Origin: Cryomorpha sp963748925 | Lineage (GTDB): Bacteria > Bacteroidota > Bacteroidia > Flavobacteriales_D > Cryomorphaceae | Direction of reading: 5' to 3' | Length of the DNA stretch: 64,000 nucleotides | NCBI GenBank assembly: GCA_963748925.1 | Contig: CAVVKG010000008.1 | Coordinates: forward strand, 496,001-560,000 | Shown: piece by piece, positions 40,400-50,800 of the stretch | Layout: every line of letters starts with the position of its first letter | Numbering within the stretch: position 1 is the first letter of the stretch | Translations under genes and position numbers: made by a program | The notes under the pieces: model-generated | The model's input: only the letters and a program-made list of their open reading frames with translations | The model's database searches: none | Told to the model about the DNA's origin: nothing

Positions 40400-42344
40400 A
40401 GCTTTTCTCTAAATTGAAGTGAAAGAATATTTTAGTTCCATTAATGATTTCTTCGCGCATTGATCCTCTTAGTTGGCTTGTGAGAAGGGACACGAGCTGA
40501 CTTCCAAAACCGGTTCCCTGGGTAATTTGGCTTTTGCCAACGCCATTATCGGCAACTTCCAGAAGCAGACTGCCCTCCGCATCTTTCTTGAGCTGAATCA
40601 TCACGTTTCCGCTCATTCCGTCAGGAAATGCATATTTTAAAGTGTTTGTAAGTAGTTCGTTAACTATAAGTCCCAATGGCACCGCCGTATCAATATCAAC
40701 ATCCAGTCGATCCATTGCGCAATCTATGGTTACACGGTCTTCGGCACCAAAAGAATCGAGAATACTCTCGCTGAGGTTTAGAAAATAATCCTTCATTTCT
40801 ATGGCTCCCAGATTTGTGCCCATATAAAGCTTCTGGTGAACGATACCAATTGAATGCACCCTGTTTTGCCCTTCGAGCATTGCGGCTTTTACATCCATAT
40901 TGTCAATTTGTGCTGATTGCAACTCGAGCAAGCTTGATACCACCTCGAGATTGTTTTTCACCCTATGGTGAATCTCTTTAAGCAATAGCTCATTCTCTTT
41001 ATTTTTCGCTTGAAGTAAAATATTGGTTTTCGTTCTAATGCGATAACTTCGGTATAGGAAGAATAAGAATCCGGCAAGTAGAATTACCGCTCCCGCAGTG
41101 AGCCATTGCACTTTGCTGCGCTGGCCGAGCTGAAGGAATTGAGCTTGAATTGTAGCTTCTTTTTTTTCTGTTTCATATTGAGTGCGGAGTTCGGAAACCA
41201 CAGCGTCACTTTTTTCTGAAAGGATGCTGTCATGGAGTGCACGAGCTTTTTTCTCATAAGTCCAGGCTGATTTGTAGTCGCCCAGCTCGCCATAAATAGT
41301 GGCTGCATGGTTGTAATTCTCTACCAGGTTTGATACGTTTCCATCTTCTTCCTGCATATTAATGGTGGCTAGTTGGTAGGGCAGAGCTCCTTCAAAGTCG
41401 CCCATAAGGAAGGTGGTTTCGCCGAGGTTTGCAGTTACTGCAGCTATTCCATTGCGGTAGTTGGCTTCTTTTCCAAACTTCAAACATTCTTTATAGGCAA
41501 CTAAGGCTTCTTCATATCTGCCCAAACGCTTTAGGGCATTCCCGCGGCAGTTTATAATATCTGCCAAATGCATAGCTCCTATTTTAATCTCTAAGCCCAA
41601 ATCCCGAGACTTGTTGTAGTACTTAAGCGCTTTTTCAAAATCATAAGCTGAAAGAGCAGCATCACCCACACCTCGGTAAGCATAAAACAATTCATGATCC
41701 AGATTATTAGTCTCGCAAATACTCACGGATTTTAATGCATATTCAAGAGCTTCATCAGGCCTGCCTTGTATCATTAAATCTTCTGAAACTCTGCTCAATG
41801 CTCCTGCAATACCAAGATTGTCTTCAAGTTCTTCCATCAAGCGAAGGGCCTTCAGGTCGCAATTCATGGCTTCCTGAATATTTCCTTTGCGCTTATTTAC
41901 CCATCCTATTTTAAAAAGGGTGGTAGCCTGACCTCTTTTGTTATCTATTGCTGTATAACCTGCCAAAGCTTTATCGAAATAAAGGGTTGCACTATCGAGT
42001 TTTAACAGGTTGGCATACATGCGGCCATGCATTTCAAAAAACTTCGGCTTGCGTATTTCGTCGTTTGAACTTACTGCAAGTGCTACACCTTGACTCGTAT
42101 AAATCAAGGCCTGATTGAGGTCGCTCATAAAGGCGAGATCGATCATTTGCTCGAGAATATCGAGTTTTTCAGCCACCACTGTTTCAGCATGAAATCGTGC
42201 TTGAAGGCTGTCGGCTTGAGCATTTTGAGAGAAGCAAAGTGGTATGCCTGAGATAAAAGCCGTTAAGAAAAGCAGAATTCGAATTCTGAGATGAACGCAG
42301 CGAACTCCACATATAGGAGCTGTTTCAGTATTCTTGACGGTCAT
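40389..42344 (-). CDS. TPR-containing sensor histidine kinase (HisKA_2 family)
   Basis: This 651-residue protein has a signal/anchor segment (IRILLFLTAFISGIPLCFSQ), a periplasmic tetratricopeptide region (~60-390; repeats such as YFDKALAGYTAIDNKRGQAT, ALEYALKSVSICETNNLDHE, ALKYYNKSRDLGLEI), a single membrane helix (VQWLTAGAVILLAGFLFFLY, ~415-435) and a HisKA_2 kinase: phospho-acceptor box LLLKEIHHRVKNNLEVVSSL, followed by HATPase (NELLTNTLKYAFPDG, VADNGVGK, GFGSQLVSLLTSQLRG). It senses an unknown envelope signal and phosphorylates the adjacent LytTR regulator. Stop overlaps the regulator start. Confidence 0.93.
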   Translation of the reverse strand: MTVKNTETAPICGVRCVHLRIRILLFLTAFISGIPLCFSQNAQADSLQARFHAETVVAEKLDILEQMIDLAFMSDLNQALIYTSQGVALAVSSNDEIRKPKFFEMHGRMYANLLKLDSATLYFDKALAGYTAIDNKRGQATTLFKIGWVNKRKGNIQEAMNCDLKALRLMEELEDNLGIAGALSRVSEDLMIQGRPDEALEYALKSVSICETNNLDHELFYAYRGVGDAALSAYDFEKALKYYNKSRDLGLEIKIGAMHLADIINCRGNALKRLGRYEEALVAYKECLKFGKEANYRNGIAAVTANLGETTFLMGDFEGALPYQLATINMQEEDGNVSNLVENYNHAATIYGELGDYKSAWTYEKKARALHDSILSEKSDAVVSELRTQYETEKKEATIQAQFLQLGQRSKVQWLTAGAVILLAGFLFFLYRSYRIRTKTNILLQAKNKENELLLKEIHHRVKNNLEVVSSLLELQSAQIDNMDVKAAMLEGQNRVHSIGIVHQKLYMGTNLGAIEMKDYFLNLSESILDSFGAEDRVTIDCAMDRLDVDIDTAVPLGLIVNELLTNTLKYAFPDGMSGNVMIQLKKDAEGSLLLEVADNGVGKSQITQGTGFGSQLVSLLTSQLRGSMREEIINGTKIFFHFNLEKSYGG

Positions 42345-42858
42345 TGATTGGTTTAATATGAATTGGAAAGATAGTAAATATCACAATACAATTCCACTCC
42401 TTTTTAAAATACCCTAAAACCCGGTGGAAACTCCATCTCCATATTTCATTTTATGTCGACCTGAATTTTGTGGATGGGTTTTAACAGGTGAAATATTTGT
42501 TCGGACGAAGAAAATGTCATTTCGGTCAATAAAAAAGGTGCTAGGGTAAACTGTGAGAAAATAAAAGAGAGCATGTAAGTACATTTAGTAAAAATCAGGC
42601 TATCCAAACATTGAAAATTTGCCGAAAGGTATAATTGATAACCAATAAAGTTAAAACAACCAAAAACCCGATCAACACCGCCATAGCATTTATCTAATAT
42701 CATTTGCTATGTGCGGTTGCGATCAAGCCAAACTAGATCTAACCAAACTAAATGTGTTGCCATTCTTAGGAAGCACGAAACCGCAAGGGATGATTTAATG
42801 AACAAAAGAAAAGGCCTTAATAGCACACAGTAAAACCAACCTAACCAAAAGAATAACC
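42345..42858. other. Divergent intergenic region, no gene seen
   Basis: About 510 bases between the kinase gene (minus) and the epimerase gene (plus). It should carry both promoters. Short frames inside lack coding features. A repeated AACCAAA-type word occurs near 42738-42850, just before the epimerase start, but no firm operator can be named. Confidence 0.4.
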
Positions 42859-43788
42859 ATGAAAACAGTAGGGATAATAGGAGGTTCTGGCTTTATCGGC
42901 AGCCATATTACAAAGCGCTTTTTGGAGGAGGGATACGCTGTAAAAGTTTCAGCTACGGACCTTTCGAAGGCAGAAAAGTATCGGCACCTCAAGCTCTTGC
43001 CCGGGGCAGATAAACTGGAAATTGCACCCCTGAAAGTTGAGAATAAATTGCAGCTTGAGCGGTTTATTGAAGGTTGCGAAATTGTAATTCATGGTGGTAC
43101 TCCTTTCCAGCTCGAATTTAACGATCCTAAGTCTGAATTGCTCGACCCAACCATTCGCGGTACAGAGAATTTTTTGAATGTAATCCATGAAAACGGAAAA
43201 GTTAATAAAGTGGTATTTATTGCTTCAGTAGGAGCTTTTAATACAAATTTTCCGCTTCCGGCAAATGGCAAGGCTGAATATGATAAGGTAAGTGAGCGTA
43301 CGGAACGGTTTATTAGCGAAGAGAGCCACCCTTATGCACAGGCCAAGTTTATGGCCAATCGAACAGTTCAGAAATTCATAGCTGATCATCCCCATCCTGC
43401 TTTTGAAATAAGCTCCGTTTCGCCTACAATGGTAATGGGGAAATCCTTATCAAAACGTGAAGATTCAACTTCTACCGGAATGCAATTTCTCATAAAGAAT
43501 CATATCGCCCCCAACGATTTTATGCAGGCTTTGTATGACAACGACGTGGCATTGGCCATAGTAGATGTAAAAGATGTGGCCGAAGCAATTTTTAGACTGG
43601 CAACGACAAGCGGTTTGCACGGGAAAGACTATTTGCTGTCGAGCGAAACGTATAGTATTTCTGATGTACGCTCTATGCTTAACAACCTAAAGCCAAAAAA
43701 AGAGGGCAAGATGGTTTATGAGAATCTATTAGCCATGCAAGATTTAAAAATCAACTTCAGGCCAGTTGCTGAAACTTTAAAGAACTAA
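42859..43788 (+). CDS. NAD(P)-dependent epimerase / dihydroflavonol-reductase-like SDR
   Basis: This 309-residue extended SDR has the Rossmann GxxGxxG motif at the start (VGIIGGSGFIGSHITKRFLE), a second conserved strand (CEIVIHGGTPFQLEFNDP), VVFIASVGAF for the serine region, and a Y-x3-K-like region HPYAQAKFMANR. Overall layout follows dihydroflavonol-4-reductase/aldehyde reductase-like enzymes (NRGTENFLNVIHENGKV). It reduces a carbonyl using NAD(P)H; the substrate is unknown. It is followed after 55 bases by a small exported protein gene on the same strand. Confidence 0.85.
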   Translation: MKTVGIIGGSGFIGSHITKRFLEEGYAVKVSATDLSKAEKYRHLKLLPGADKLEIAPLKVENKLQLERFIEGCEIVIHGGTPFQLEFNDPKSELLDPTIRGTENFLNVIHENGKVNKVVFIASVGAFNTNFPLPANGKAEYDKVSERTERFISEESHPYAQAKFMANRTVQKFIADHPHPAFEISSVSPTMVMGKSLSKREDSTSTGMQFLIKNHIAPNDFMQALYDNDVALAIVDVKDVAEAIFRLATTSGLHGKDYLLSSETYSISDVRSMLNNLKPKKEGKMVYENLLAMQDLKINFRPVAETLKN

Positions 43789-43843
43789 AGAAATGATAAT
43801 TCAAATCAATTTAAACCAAATAACAAGTTAAAACCAAACCATT

Positions 43844-44275
43844 ATGAAAATGATTAAATTATTTACTGTGGCCGTTGTAGCCACAATGATTATCTCACTC
43901 AGCAGCGCTTCTGCGCAAGATGGGAATTACTTTACTGTAACAACCTGGAAGATGCATGTTCCTGAAAATGGAAGCAGAGCCGAAATGCTGGAGCTTCTGC
44001 AAGAATTTACGGATAAGGTGGTAAAAAAGAACACCAAGGTAATCAGTGAACGAGTATTGCACCATGTATCAGGGAATGATATGCGTGATTTGGTCGTGAT
44101 AAGCGAATTTGCCAATTGGAATGATATTGATGCATCGGGCAATATGCAGGATGAATTGGTAATGAAAGCATGGCCCGTAGAGAAAGAGCGTGATGAATGG
44201 ATGAAAAGATTTATGAAGTACGTGGTAACTCACTCTGATGAAATTTATCAGGAGTATCCTAAGATGACTAAATAG
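43844..44275 (+). CDS. Exported dimeric alpha-beta-barrel-like protein
   Basis: This 143-residue protein has signal peptide MKMIKLFTVAVVATMIISLS-SASAQ and one ferredoxin-like alpha/beta domain (YFTVTTWKMHVPENGSRAEM, LELLQEFTDKVVKKN, DLVVISEFANWNDID), resembling antibiotic-biosynthesis-monooxygenase/NIPSNAP-like dimeric barrels. No cofactor residue can be assigned. It follows the epimerase gene and ends at a terminator-like hairpin (44315-44350), suggesting a two-gene transcript. Confidence 0.65.
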   Translation: MKMIKLFTVAVVATMIISLSSASAQDGNYFTVTTWKMHVPENGSRAEMLELLQEFTDKVVKKNTKVISERVLHHVSGNDMRDLVVISEFANWNDIDASGNMQDELVMKAWPVEKERDEWMKRFMKYVVTHSDEIYQEYPKMTK

Positions 44276-44314
44276 AAGTACTCCATTAAAGAATCTTTTG
44301 TGTTAGAAAAAAAA

Positions 44315-44350
44315 GGTGGGAGGCTCTTGGTGGTGTCTTCCGCCTTTTTT
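44315..44350 (+). terminator. Terminator after the 143-aa gene
   Basis: GGTGGGAGGC (44315-44324) pairs with GTCTTCCGCC (44335-44344), including G-T pairs, and is followed by a T-run; an A-run precedes it. Confidence 0.7.
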
Positions 44351-44451
44351 TATAAGGCATTTAATTACCTGATAAAGAACATTTAAACCTTTTCGCTTTT
44401 TCAGGAGGTTCATCTTTAATTACTATTTATAACTAACCAACCCCTCTCATT

Positions 44452-45768
44452 ATGAAGCCCGCACTTGCACTAGAAGAGAATAAAGATTCGTTAGCTCTTT
44501 CCGAAAATAAAATACTTCGGTATACCACCTTTATACTACTTTATTTCGCTCAGGGAATTTTTGAAGGGTTTGCCTTTTTTGCCGTACCACTTTGGATGGC
44601 TGCCAACGGAAAAACAGCAGGTGAGATTGCAGGTTTTATTGCAGTCCTCATGATTCCGTGGACATTTAAATTTTTAATTGGTCCCATTCTCGATAAATAT
44701 ACATACTTATCTATGGGCAGGAAGCGTCCCTGGATCATTTTTGGTCAGGTGGGCATTTGCCTGACTTTTGTTTCCCTGAGCTTTCTGAATAATCCATTGG
44801 ACTCCATGGGAACCCTTATAATTTTGACTTTTGTTCTTAGTCTGTTCACTGCAGTACAAGATGTAGCTACCGATGGATTGGCAGTAGAAATAACTCCAAC
44901 AAATCAGCAAGGGCGAATGAATGCATTGATGTGGGGCAGCAAAATAGTTTCTATTGCAGTCTGGCTTGCAGCGGGCACTTGGCTAATCAATAATCTGGGT
45001 TTCCAGGATGCCGTCTTGGTTCCGGCAGCAGCGATTCTGGTAGTCTTAATTGGTGTCTTTATTGTTCGCGAACACCCCGGAGAAAAGCAGTTGCCCTGGT
45101 CCGAGGGCAGAGCATCTGAAGAAGCAGTTCTGGTGCAGCATGAGTCCTGGAGATCTCTGTTTAGAACCCTCTTTAAAATGATACTTACCAGGAGTAACCT
45201 CTTGCTTTTATTAGTATTATTACTATTTCAGTTATCGTTTGCATGTGTTGATACTTTAAACAAAATATTTATTGTTCAGGAGGTGCTGTGGACCGATTCA
45301 GCAGCTTCAAACTGGATCGCAACCTGCATCCTTATTTCAGGAGTTGGCGGATTATTATTTGGAGGTTTTTTGCTTAAAAAATACGGTTCTCTCAAAATCG
45401 TCAAGTGGGGCCTGATTACACTCATTCTGCTAGCGGGGTCTATGGCTGTTCTGAAGCCATACTGGCAGTCGCCCGGTCTGATAGAATCCTTTACCTTAAT
45501 CTTCAGTTTCGCGTATACAATTTCAACGATTTCTATGCTTGCTCTTGCCATGACGTGTTGTGTGAAGAGTATTGCAGCCACTCAATTTACCGTCTACATG
45601 GCTTTTGCTAATTTAGGAATTATGTCTGGCGCAAAGCTATTGGCGGTCCTGAAAGGCTTTTTAGATTGGCAAATAATTTTCTTAGTCATTTGCATATTGG
45701 CTTTGGTGGTTATCTTTTTCATCAGAAGATTAGAGTTAAGTCCACCTGAAGGTAATTCACAGCCATGA
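44452..45768 (+). CDS. MFS transporter, AmpG/PAT-like
   Basis: This 438-residue carrier has about 12 hydrophobic segments (e.g. TTFILLYFAQGIFEGFAFFA, FLIGPILDKYTYLSMGRKRP, VGGLLFGGFLLKKYGSLKIV) and the MFS loop GRKRPWIIFGQ between helices 2 and 3. The start YTTFILLYFAQGIFEGFAFF and TAVQDVATDGLAVEI are typical of AmpG-like permeases (muropeptide/acetyl-CoA-transporter group), where DVATDG is a conserved helix motif. It likely imports a cell-wall fragment or similar solute. The stop overlaps the start of the DUF418 gene by 4 bases. Confidence 0.82.
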   Translation: MKPALALEENKDSLALSENKILRYTTFILLYFAQGIFEGFAFFAVPLWMAANGKTAGEIAGFIAVLMIPWTFKFLIGPILDKYTYLSMGRKRPWIIFGQVGICLTFVSLSFLNNPLDSMGTLIILTFVLSLFTAVQDVATDGLAVEITPTNQQGRMNALMWGSKIVSIAVWLAAGTWLINNLGFQDAVLVPAAAILVVLIGVFIVREHPGEKQLPWSEGRASEEAVLVQHESWRSLFRTLFKMILTRSNLLLLLVLLLFQLSFACVDTLNKIFIVQEVLWTDSAASNWIATCILISGVGGLLFGGFLLKKYGSLKIVKWGLITLILLAGSMAVLKPYWQSPGLIESFTLIFSFAYTISTISMLALAMTCCVKSIAATQFTVYMAFANLGIMSGAKLLAVLKGFLDWQIIFLVICILALVVIFFIRRLELSPPEGNSQP

Positions 45769-47024
45769 TTTCTCAAACGAACAAGAGCGTAATAACTCCG
45801 ATAAAGAAGGAGTCTAGAATAGATTTTTTAGATGTTCTGAGAGGTATTGCAATCCTCTTTATTTTTATAGCGAATATTGTCTATTTCTCGGGATATGTGT
45901 TTTTCCCGGAAGAAGGATTGAATCCGAAGGCGCTATTTTTCTTTGATAAACAAATCGAATTGATCATACATACGCTGATCGATGGAAAGTTTTATTCTAT
46001 TTTTTCATTGCTATTTGGAATCGGGTGTGTGATTCAATATACAAATCTGCAAAAGCATGGTAAGCCATTTGCACCTTTTTTTAGAAAAAGAATGCTCTGG
46101 CTCCTGGTTTTTGGCTTAATCCATCTTTGTCTTATTTGGCTGGGCGATATTTTGACGCTTTATGCTATCCTGGGATTTTTCCTTGTTTGGTTCGTGAAGC
46201 TATCAGACAGAAAACTTCTTCAATTTGCTACAGTGCTGATCTTATTGCCAATTTTAAGTTGGCTGGTTCTCAATTTTGTAGATATAAACTTAAGGAAGTT
46301 GGGTGCTCAGCTAGTTGGTGAATACATGAGAAACAATCAATTTCCTTTCACGGAATATAATGGAATTGCATATCCTGACTTTGCGGCTTTTATTTCTAAC
46401 CCCAATCTGGTTGATTTTTTCAGGATGAATATTGGAAATACGGCACTGCGAATAGGAAGCATACTTTCGGAAGGGAGAATTTTTAAAGTATTCGGAATCT
46501 TCTTAATTGGAATATGGACAGGTCGACAAATTGTTCATTCGAATTTACTCGAAAACAAGCCTTTTTTAAAGAGGGTAGCCTTTTGGGGAATAATCATTGG
46601 TTTGCCAATAAGTGTATTTAGAACGTACCTTGAGTATTTTGCTCCTTCAGGCGATTTTTTGGGCTTGCTCACCACTATAGCTTATGCCTTGGGTACGGTG
46701 CCGCTTGCATTGGGTTATGCAGCAGTCCTCGCCTTGGTTTACCTTAAGAAACAAAGGGTTTTAAATACTTTCGCACCAGTGGGTAGAATGGCATTATCAA
46801 ATTATATATTCCAAACGTTAATAGCCATAACCATCTTTTACGGAGTGGGATTCGGGTTGGGAGGAAGGCTAGGATACACAGTGATTCTCCTCATTACCGT
46901 CGGTATTTTTTCGCTGCAATTGATCTTTAGTAAATGGTGGCTTTCGCATTTTCGTTTTGGGCCACTTGAGTGGGTATGGAGGCAATTGACTTACGGCAAA
47001 AAATTAAAAATAAGGAAGGGCTAA
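45765..47024 (+). CDS. DUF418 membrane protein
   Basis: This 419-residue protein starts with RIDFLDVLRGIAILFIFIAN, the hallmark first helix of DUF418/acyltransferase-3-like membrane proteins, followed by GKFYSIFSLLFGIGCVIQYT and about nine further membrane segments. The C-terminal DUF418 portion is clear (VGRMALSNYIFQTLIAITIF, FSKWWLSHFRFGPLEWVWRQ and LTYGKK). It is an inner-membrane protein of unknown activity, often near transporters. Translationally coupled to the AmpG-like gene (ATGA overlap). Confidence 0.88.
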   Translation: MISQTNKSVITPIKKESRIDFLDVLRGIAILFIFIANIVYFSGYVFFPEEGLNPKALFFFDKQIELIIHTLIDGKFYSIFSLLFGIGCVIQYTNLQKHGKPFAPFFRKRMLWLLVFGLIHLCLIWLGDILTLYAILGFFLVWFVKLSDRKLLQFATVLILLPILSWLVLNFVDINLRKLGAQLVGEYMRNNQFPFTEYNGIAYPDFAAFISNPNLVDFFRMNIGNTALRIGSILSEGRIFKVFGIFLIGIWTGRQIVHSNLLENKPFLKRVAFWGIIIGLPISVFRTYLEYFAPSGDFLGLLTTIAYALGTVPLALGYAAVLALVYLKKQRVLNTFAPVGRMALSNYIFQTLIAITIFYGVGFGLGGRLGYTVILLITVGIFSLQLIFSKWWLSHFRFGPLEWVWRQLTYGKKLKIRKG

Positions 47025-47198
47025 GCATGTCTCTCTTCTGCTTTCGCGAATAGCGAAGGCCAATCTGCCTTTTTACACAGTTTTATTTTGTGCATAGCGA
47101 CTAATGCGATTTATAGAACCTTTATTCTTCCGGCCTGTTATTTCTAAACAAACTGAATCGTTATAACTTTGAATCATTCAAATTGAATTAACACAGCT

Positions 47199-47702
47199 AT
47201 GAGTAACTATAAAAAAGCATATATCGCAGGTGGTTGTTTCTGGGGGATGGAAGATCTTTTTAGAACAAGACCGGGAATAAAAGATACAGAAGTAGGATAT
47301 ATCGGTGGAGAGAACGAAAAACCGACCTATAGAAATCATCCGGGACACGCCGAGGGAATTGAACTTACCTACGACCCGAATGAAACTTCATTTGAAGAGA
47401 TCTTAGATTATTTTTACAGAATTCACAATCCCACTACCATTGATCAACAAGGTAACGACAGAGGCTCTAGTTACCGATCTGCCATTTTTTATCAAAATGA
47501 TGAAGAAAGGAAAACAGCAGAAGAGGTTATTGAAATGGTTGATAAATCAAATAAATGGGATGGAAAAGTGGTAACGACTCTTGAGTCTTACTCTACGTTT
47601 TGGCCGGCAGAGCCGGACCACCAGGATTATTTGGTTAAGAACCCAAACGGATATACGTGCCACTTTGAAAGATTCGAAACTTCGTTTCTGAAGAACGCAT
47701 AA
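47199..47702 (+). CDS. msrA: Peptide-methionine (S)-S-oxide reductase
   Basis: This 167-residue MsrA has the catalytic GGCFWGMEDLF with Cys13, then VGYIGGENEKPTYRNHPGHA (VGY.GG..xPTY..v..G.tgHaE consensus), the DYFYRIHNPTTIDQQGNDRG region and SYRSAIFYQND. It reduces methionine S-sulfoxide in proteins in the cytosol. A lone gene with its own terminator; no MsrB gene beside it. Confidence 0.95.
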   Translation: MSNYKKAYIAGGCFWGMEDLFRTRPGIKDTEVGYIGGENEKPTYRNHPGHAEGIELTYDPNETSFEEILDYFYRIHNPTTIDQQGNDRGSSYRSAIFYQNDEERKTAEEVIEMVDKSNKWDGKVVTTLESYSTFWPAEPDHQDYLVKNPNGYTCHFERFETSFLKNA

Positions 47703-47750
47703 TTACTGACTTACTTTAGTAAGAATCCGGTTAGAATTTAAAAGCATAAA

Positions 47751-47778
47751 AAAATCCCTCGCCGCAGCGAGGGATTTT
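47751..47778. terminator. Bidirectional terminator
   Basis: AAAATCCCTCGC (47751-47762) and GCGAGGGATTTT (47767-47778) form a 12-bp stem with loop CGCA, between convergent msrA and the T9SS phosphatase gene. Confidence 0.9.
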
Positions 47779-47811
47779 CATTAATACAGAAATACTTATT
47801 TGAATTACAAT

Positions 47812-50800
47812 TTATCGCGCAATCAGGAATTTCTCGATTACTGTTTCGTTTTGAGTAGTCAATCTATAAGCGTAAACTCCATTTGGTAAATTGTTGCCAT
47901 TGAAATCTACACGGTAATCAACTTCTGATTTTACTGTTTGATTAAATAAGGTCGCAACAGTTCTACCGCTCATGTCAAATACTTCAAGTGTTGCAATTCC
48001 ATTTTCTCCGGTTGAGAAAACTACCTGAGAAGTACCGGTTGTTGGATTGGGATAAGATGACAGTTGAACATTGGTCTCAGCAGTTACTGAAGCCAATTCT
48101 GGACCTGCTGTTTCTGTATCAACTATACATCTTCCTGCCAGGTCACCATTAAACAATGCAAGACCGGTTTCGTAAGTTGCTACGATTTCCAATGTGTTTA
48201 AATCGAGCTCTTTAAATAATCCACTTCCATTTCCATCCGAAAGGAGAACATTTCCATTTTCCAATACGGAAGCACCATTGATTTCGCTTACAGGTACGTT
48301 GAAGCTGGCTCCTGAAATCACGTTTGTAAATGAAGCCGCACTTCTGTTAATCAACCAAAGCTCGCCATCAACAAATATCAGATCGCCTCCATTCACACTG
48401 CGGTTTGGTCCGAATTGCGTCGCCACACCATCAAAACCGATAGTATAAACTTTGTTTCCAACAGCACCGTAAAGCACGCCTTCGTCAGACATTACCAATG
48501 CAGGGAAACCAGAGAGATTGTTTCCATCCGTATTTTGAATATTTACTGAATTTATAATCGTTCCAGTAGTTACATCATAAGTTCTCAACTCGCTTGTGCC
48601 AAGGATATAAATCTGTTCTCCATTTGGCGAAAGAGCTATATGTGAGCTTGGTAATTCCGATAACAATGTTGTGGTGGTAGCAGAACCATCATTATTCAAG
48701 TTTACCTCTAAAAGTGAGTAAGAACCACCAACCGGCTGATGTGTGTAGTAAAGTTTATAGTCACAACCGTCAACAACTGTTATGTTATCAGAGCATCCTG
48801 CAGCAAGGTCACCATCAAAAGTTGAATAGGTTTCACCGTTAAGTTGCATTTCAAATGAAAGACCATTATTTGCTCCTTCAGCCGATCTGATTTCCAGATT
48901 GGTACTATTCTTAGAAGAAACAATCAAATTACCGTTCGCCATGGTAGCAAGTCCCGTAACATTTTGAGGTACGTTACCGATCATTTGATTTTCTCCGATC
49001 GTGTTTACCTCATAAAGAATACTTGCATTTCTTGATGCTAAGTATAGTCTGCCATCTAAACCAAAGGCGAGGTCTCCACCGGAAACAACTCCTGTAGCAA
49101 AAGGAGAAACAAGACCTGTACCGATATTCACACATACGATTTCGTCAGTATTTGTATCTCCTAAAAGTAGTTTTCCGTCTTGATTGAAAACCGCTGCTGT
49201 TACTTTCGGCAATGAAATGCTCAAAGGCATTTCTTCACCAAGAGATCCGTTTGGAATCGACACATCCAGTGTTCTGTAATTACCTCCTTGAGATCGAACC
49301 AAATACAACAAACCATTTGTTTCATTGAATGCTATGTGAACTTCATAATCAACCGATGTCAATTCAGTAAGATTGGCAATGGAATTGTCATTGTCTAAAG
49401 CAACACCATAAATTGTTGAGATACTATTCTCGTCAACATCGGCTAAGTAATACTGGTAATTTTCACAAGCCACAGGTGTATCCATTCCTTCAAGTCGGAT
49501 TACCGTGATCGTTCCGCTCACCTCATTTGAAACGAGGAGTATGTTTTCACCATTGGGACTGTCTTCTGCTGAAACAAATAAAACACCTTCTGGAGCTAAA
49601 TCGCCGAGCTCACCGTCTTCTGTATCTCTATTGTTAAGGTACTGAACGAAAATAGGTTCATTAGGATCAGTTACATCCCAAGCCATAACTCCACCCATTC
49701 GCTCAAGCAGAATGAAGGCATAAGTTCTACCATCTATCACTCCGATAGTCACACCTTCGGGTTCAGGCCCCTTAGCATCACTTCTGCTTTTAAGCTCTAG
49801 TTCATCATCGTTTGAGTTAAATGCTGCAGCCCATACCGGGTCATTTGCAATGGCGCATTCTATCTTGTCACCGCTATCAAACACAAGGTTTCCGGTGCTT
49901 GCATTCCAGATAGAGAAAGAACGTGCTCCATAAGCATAGAGTTCTTCAAAAAGACCATCTTCATTGTTATCACCATTTGCGGTGGTTACATTTAGTCTTC
50001 CAAGTAGTTCGTCGCGAAGCAGTATATCTGCGAATGGGAATGCTGCCGGATCGAGGTCTAAGTCTTTAGCTCGTTCTTCGTCCACATAACCATCATAATC
50101 TCTTGCGTCACCTTCATTCGCCGTAATTAAATATTCTACTCCACCAATGTTGAATCTGGAAATGGCATCTGGCATGTACATACCTTTTAAGTTACTCCAT
50201 GCAGCAAAGAATATAGCATCGTTTCTGTCAGATACATCAAGTTGATTGTCGATGTCGCTCAAGTCTTTATATCCTAGTGGGTAAATATCCGTAACCGTGG
50301 CTGAGGCAATATTTACCACTGCTAAGGCATTGTTCTCTTGTAAGGTAACGTAAGCGGTAAGATTGTCTGCAGATATGGCAATATACTCTGGTTCCAAATC
50401 CTGAGCCACTGAGGCGTTAGGTCCAAAAATTCTCACTCCTGCCAGTCTAAGCATTTCTGCCTGATCATTGAATGACTCAAATCCGGCTTCTGAAACATCC
50501 GCATTCGTAACCGATTCAATTCCTCCGGAAATATCAATGATGCTAATACTTCCTACAGGGTCTACATCGTAATCGTCATTTGGCTCGCCTTCATTTGCGG
50601 TAAGTACTTTGGTACCGTCGTTATTAAAGGTTACCATATCAGGTAAAAAGCCAACAGTGATGTTGTTCAGCTCATTTCCATCAATGTCTAAGAATAATAC
50701 ACTTCCGTTAACACCTGTTTCTTCGGCTTCTACAGCCACTGCAACAAGGCCATTGTAAACAGCAACAGAATTTATGTTCCCGCCAAAAGCACTTATCTCA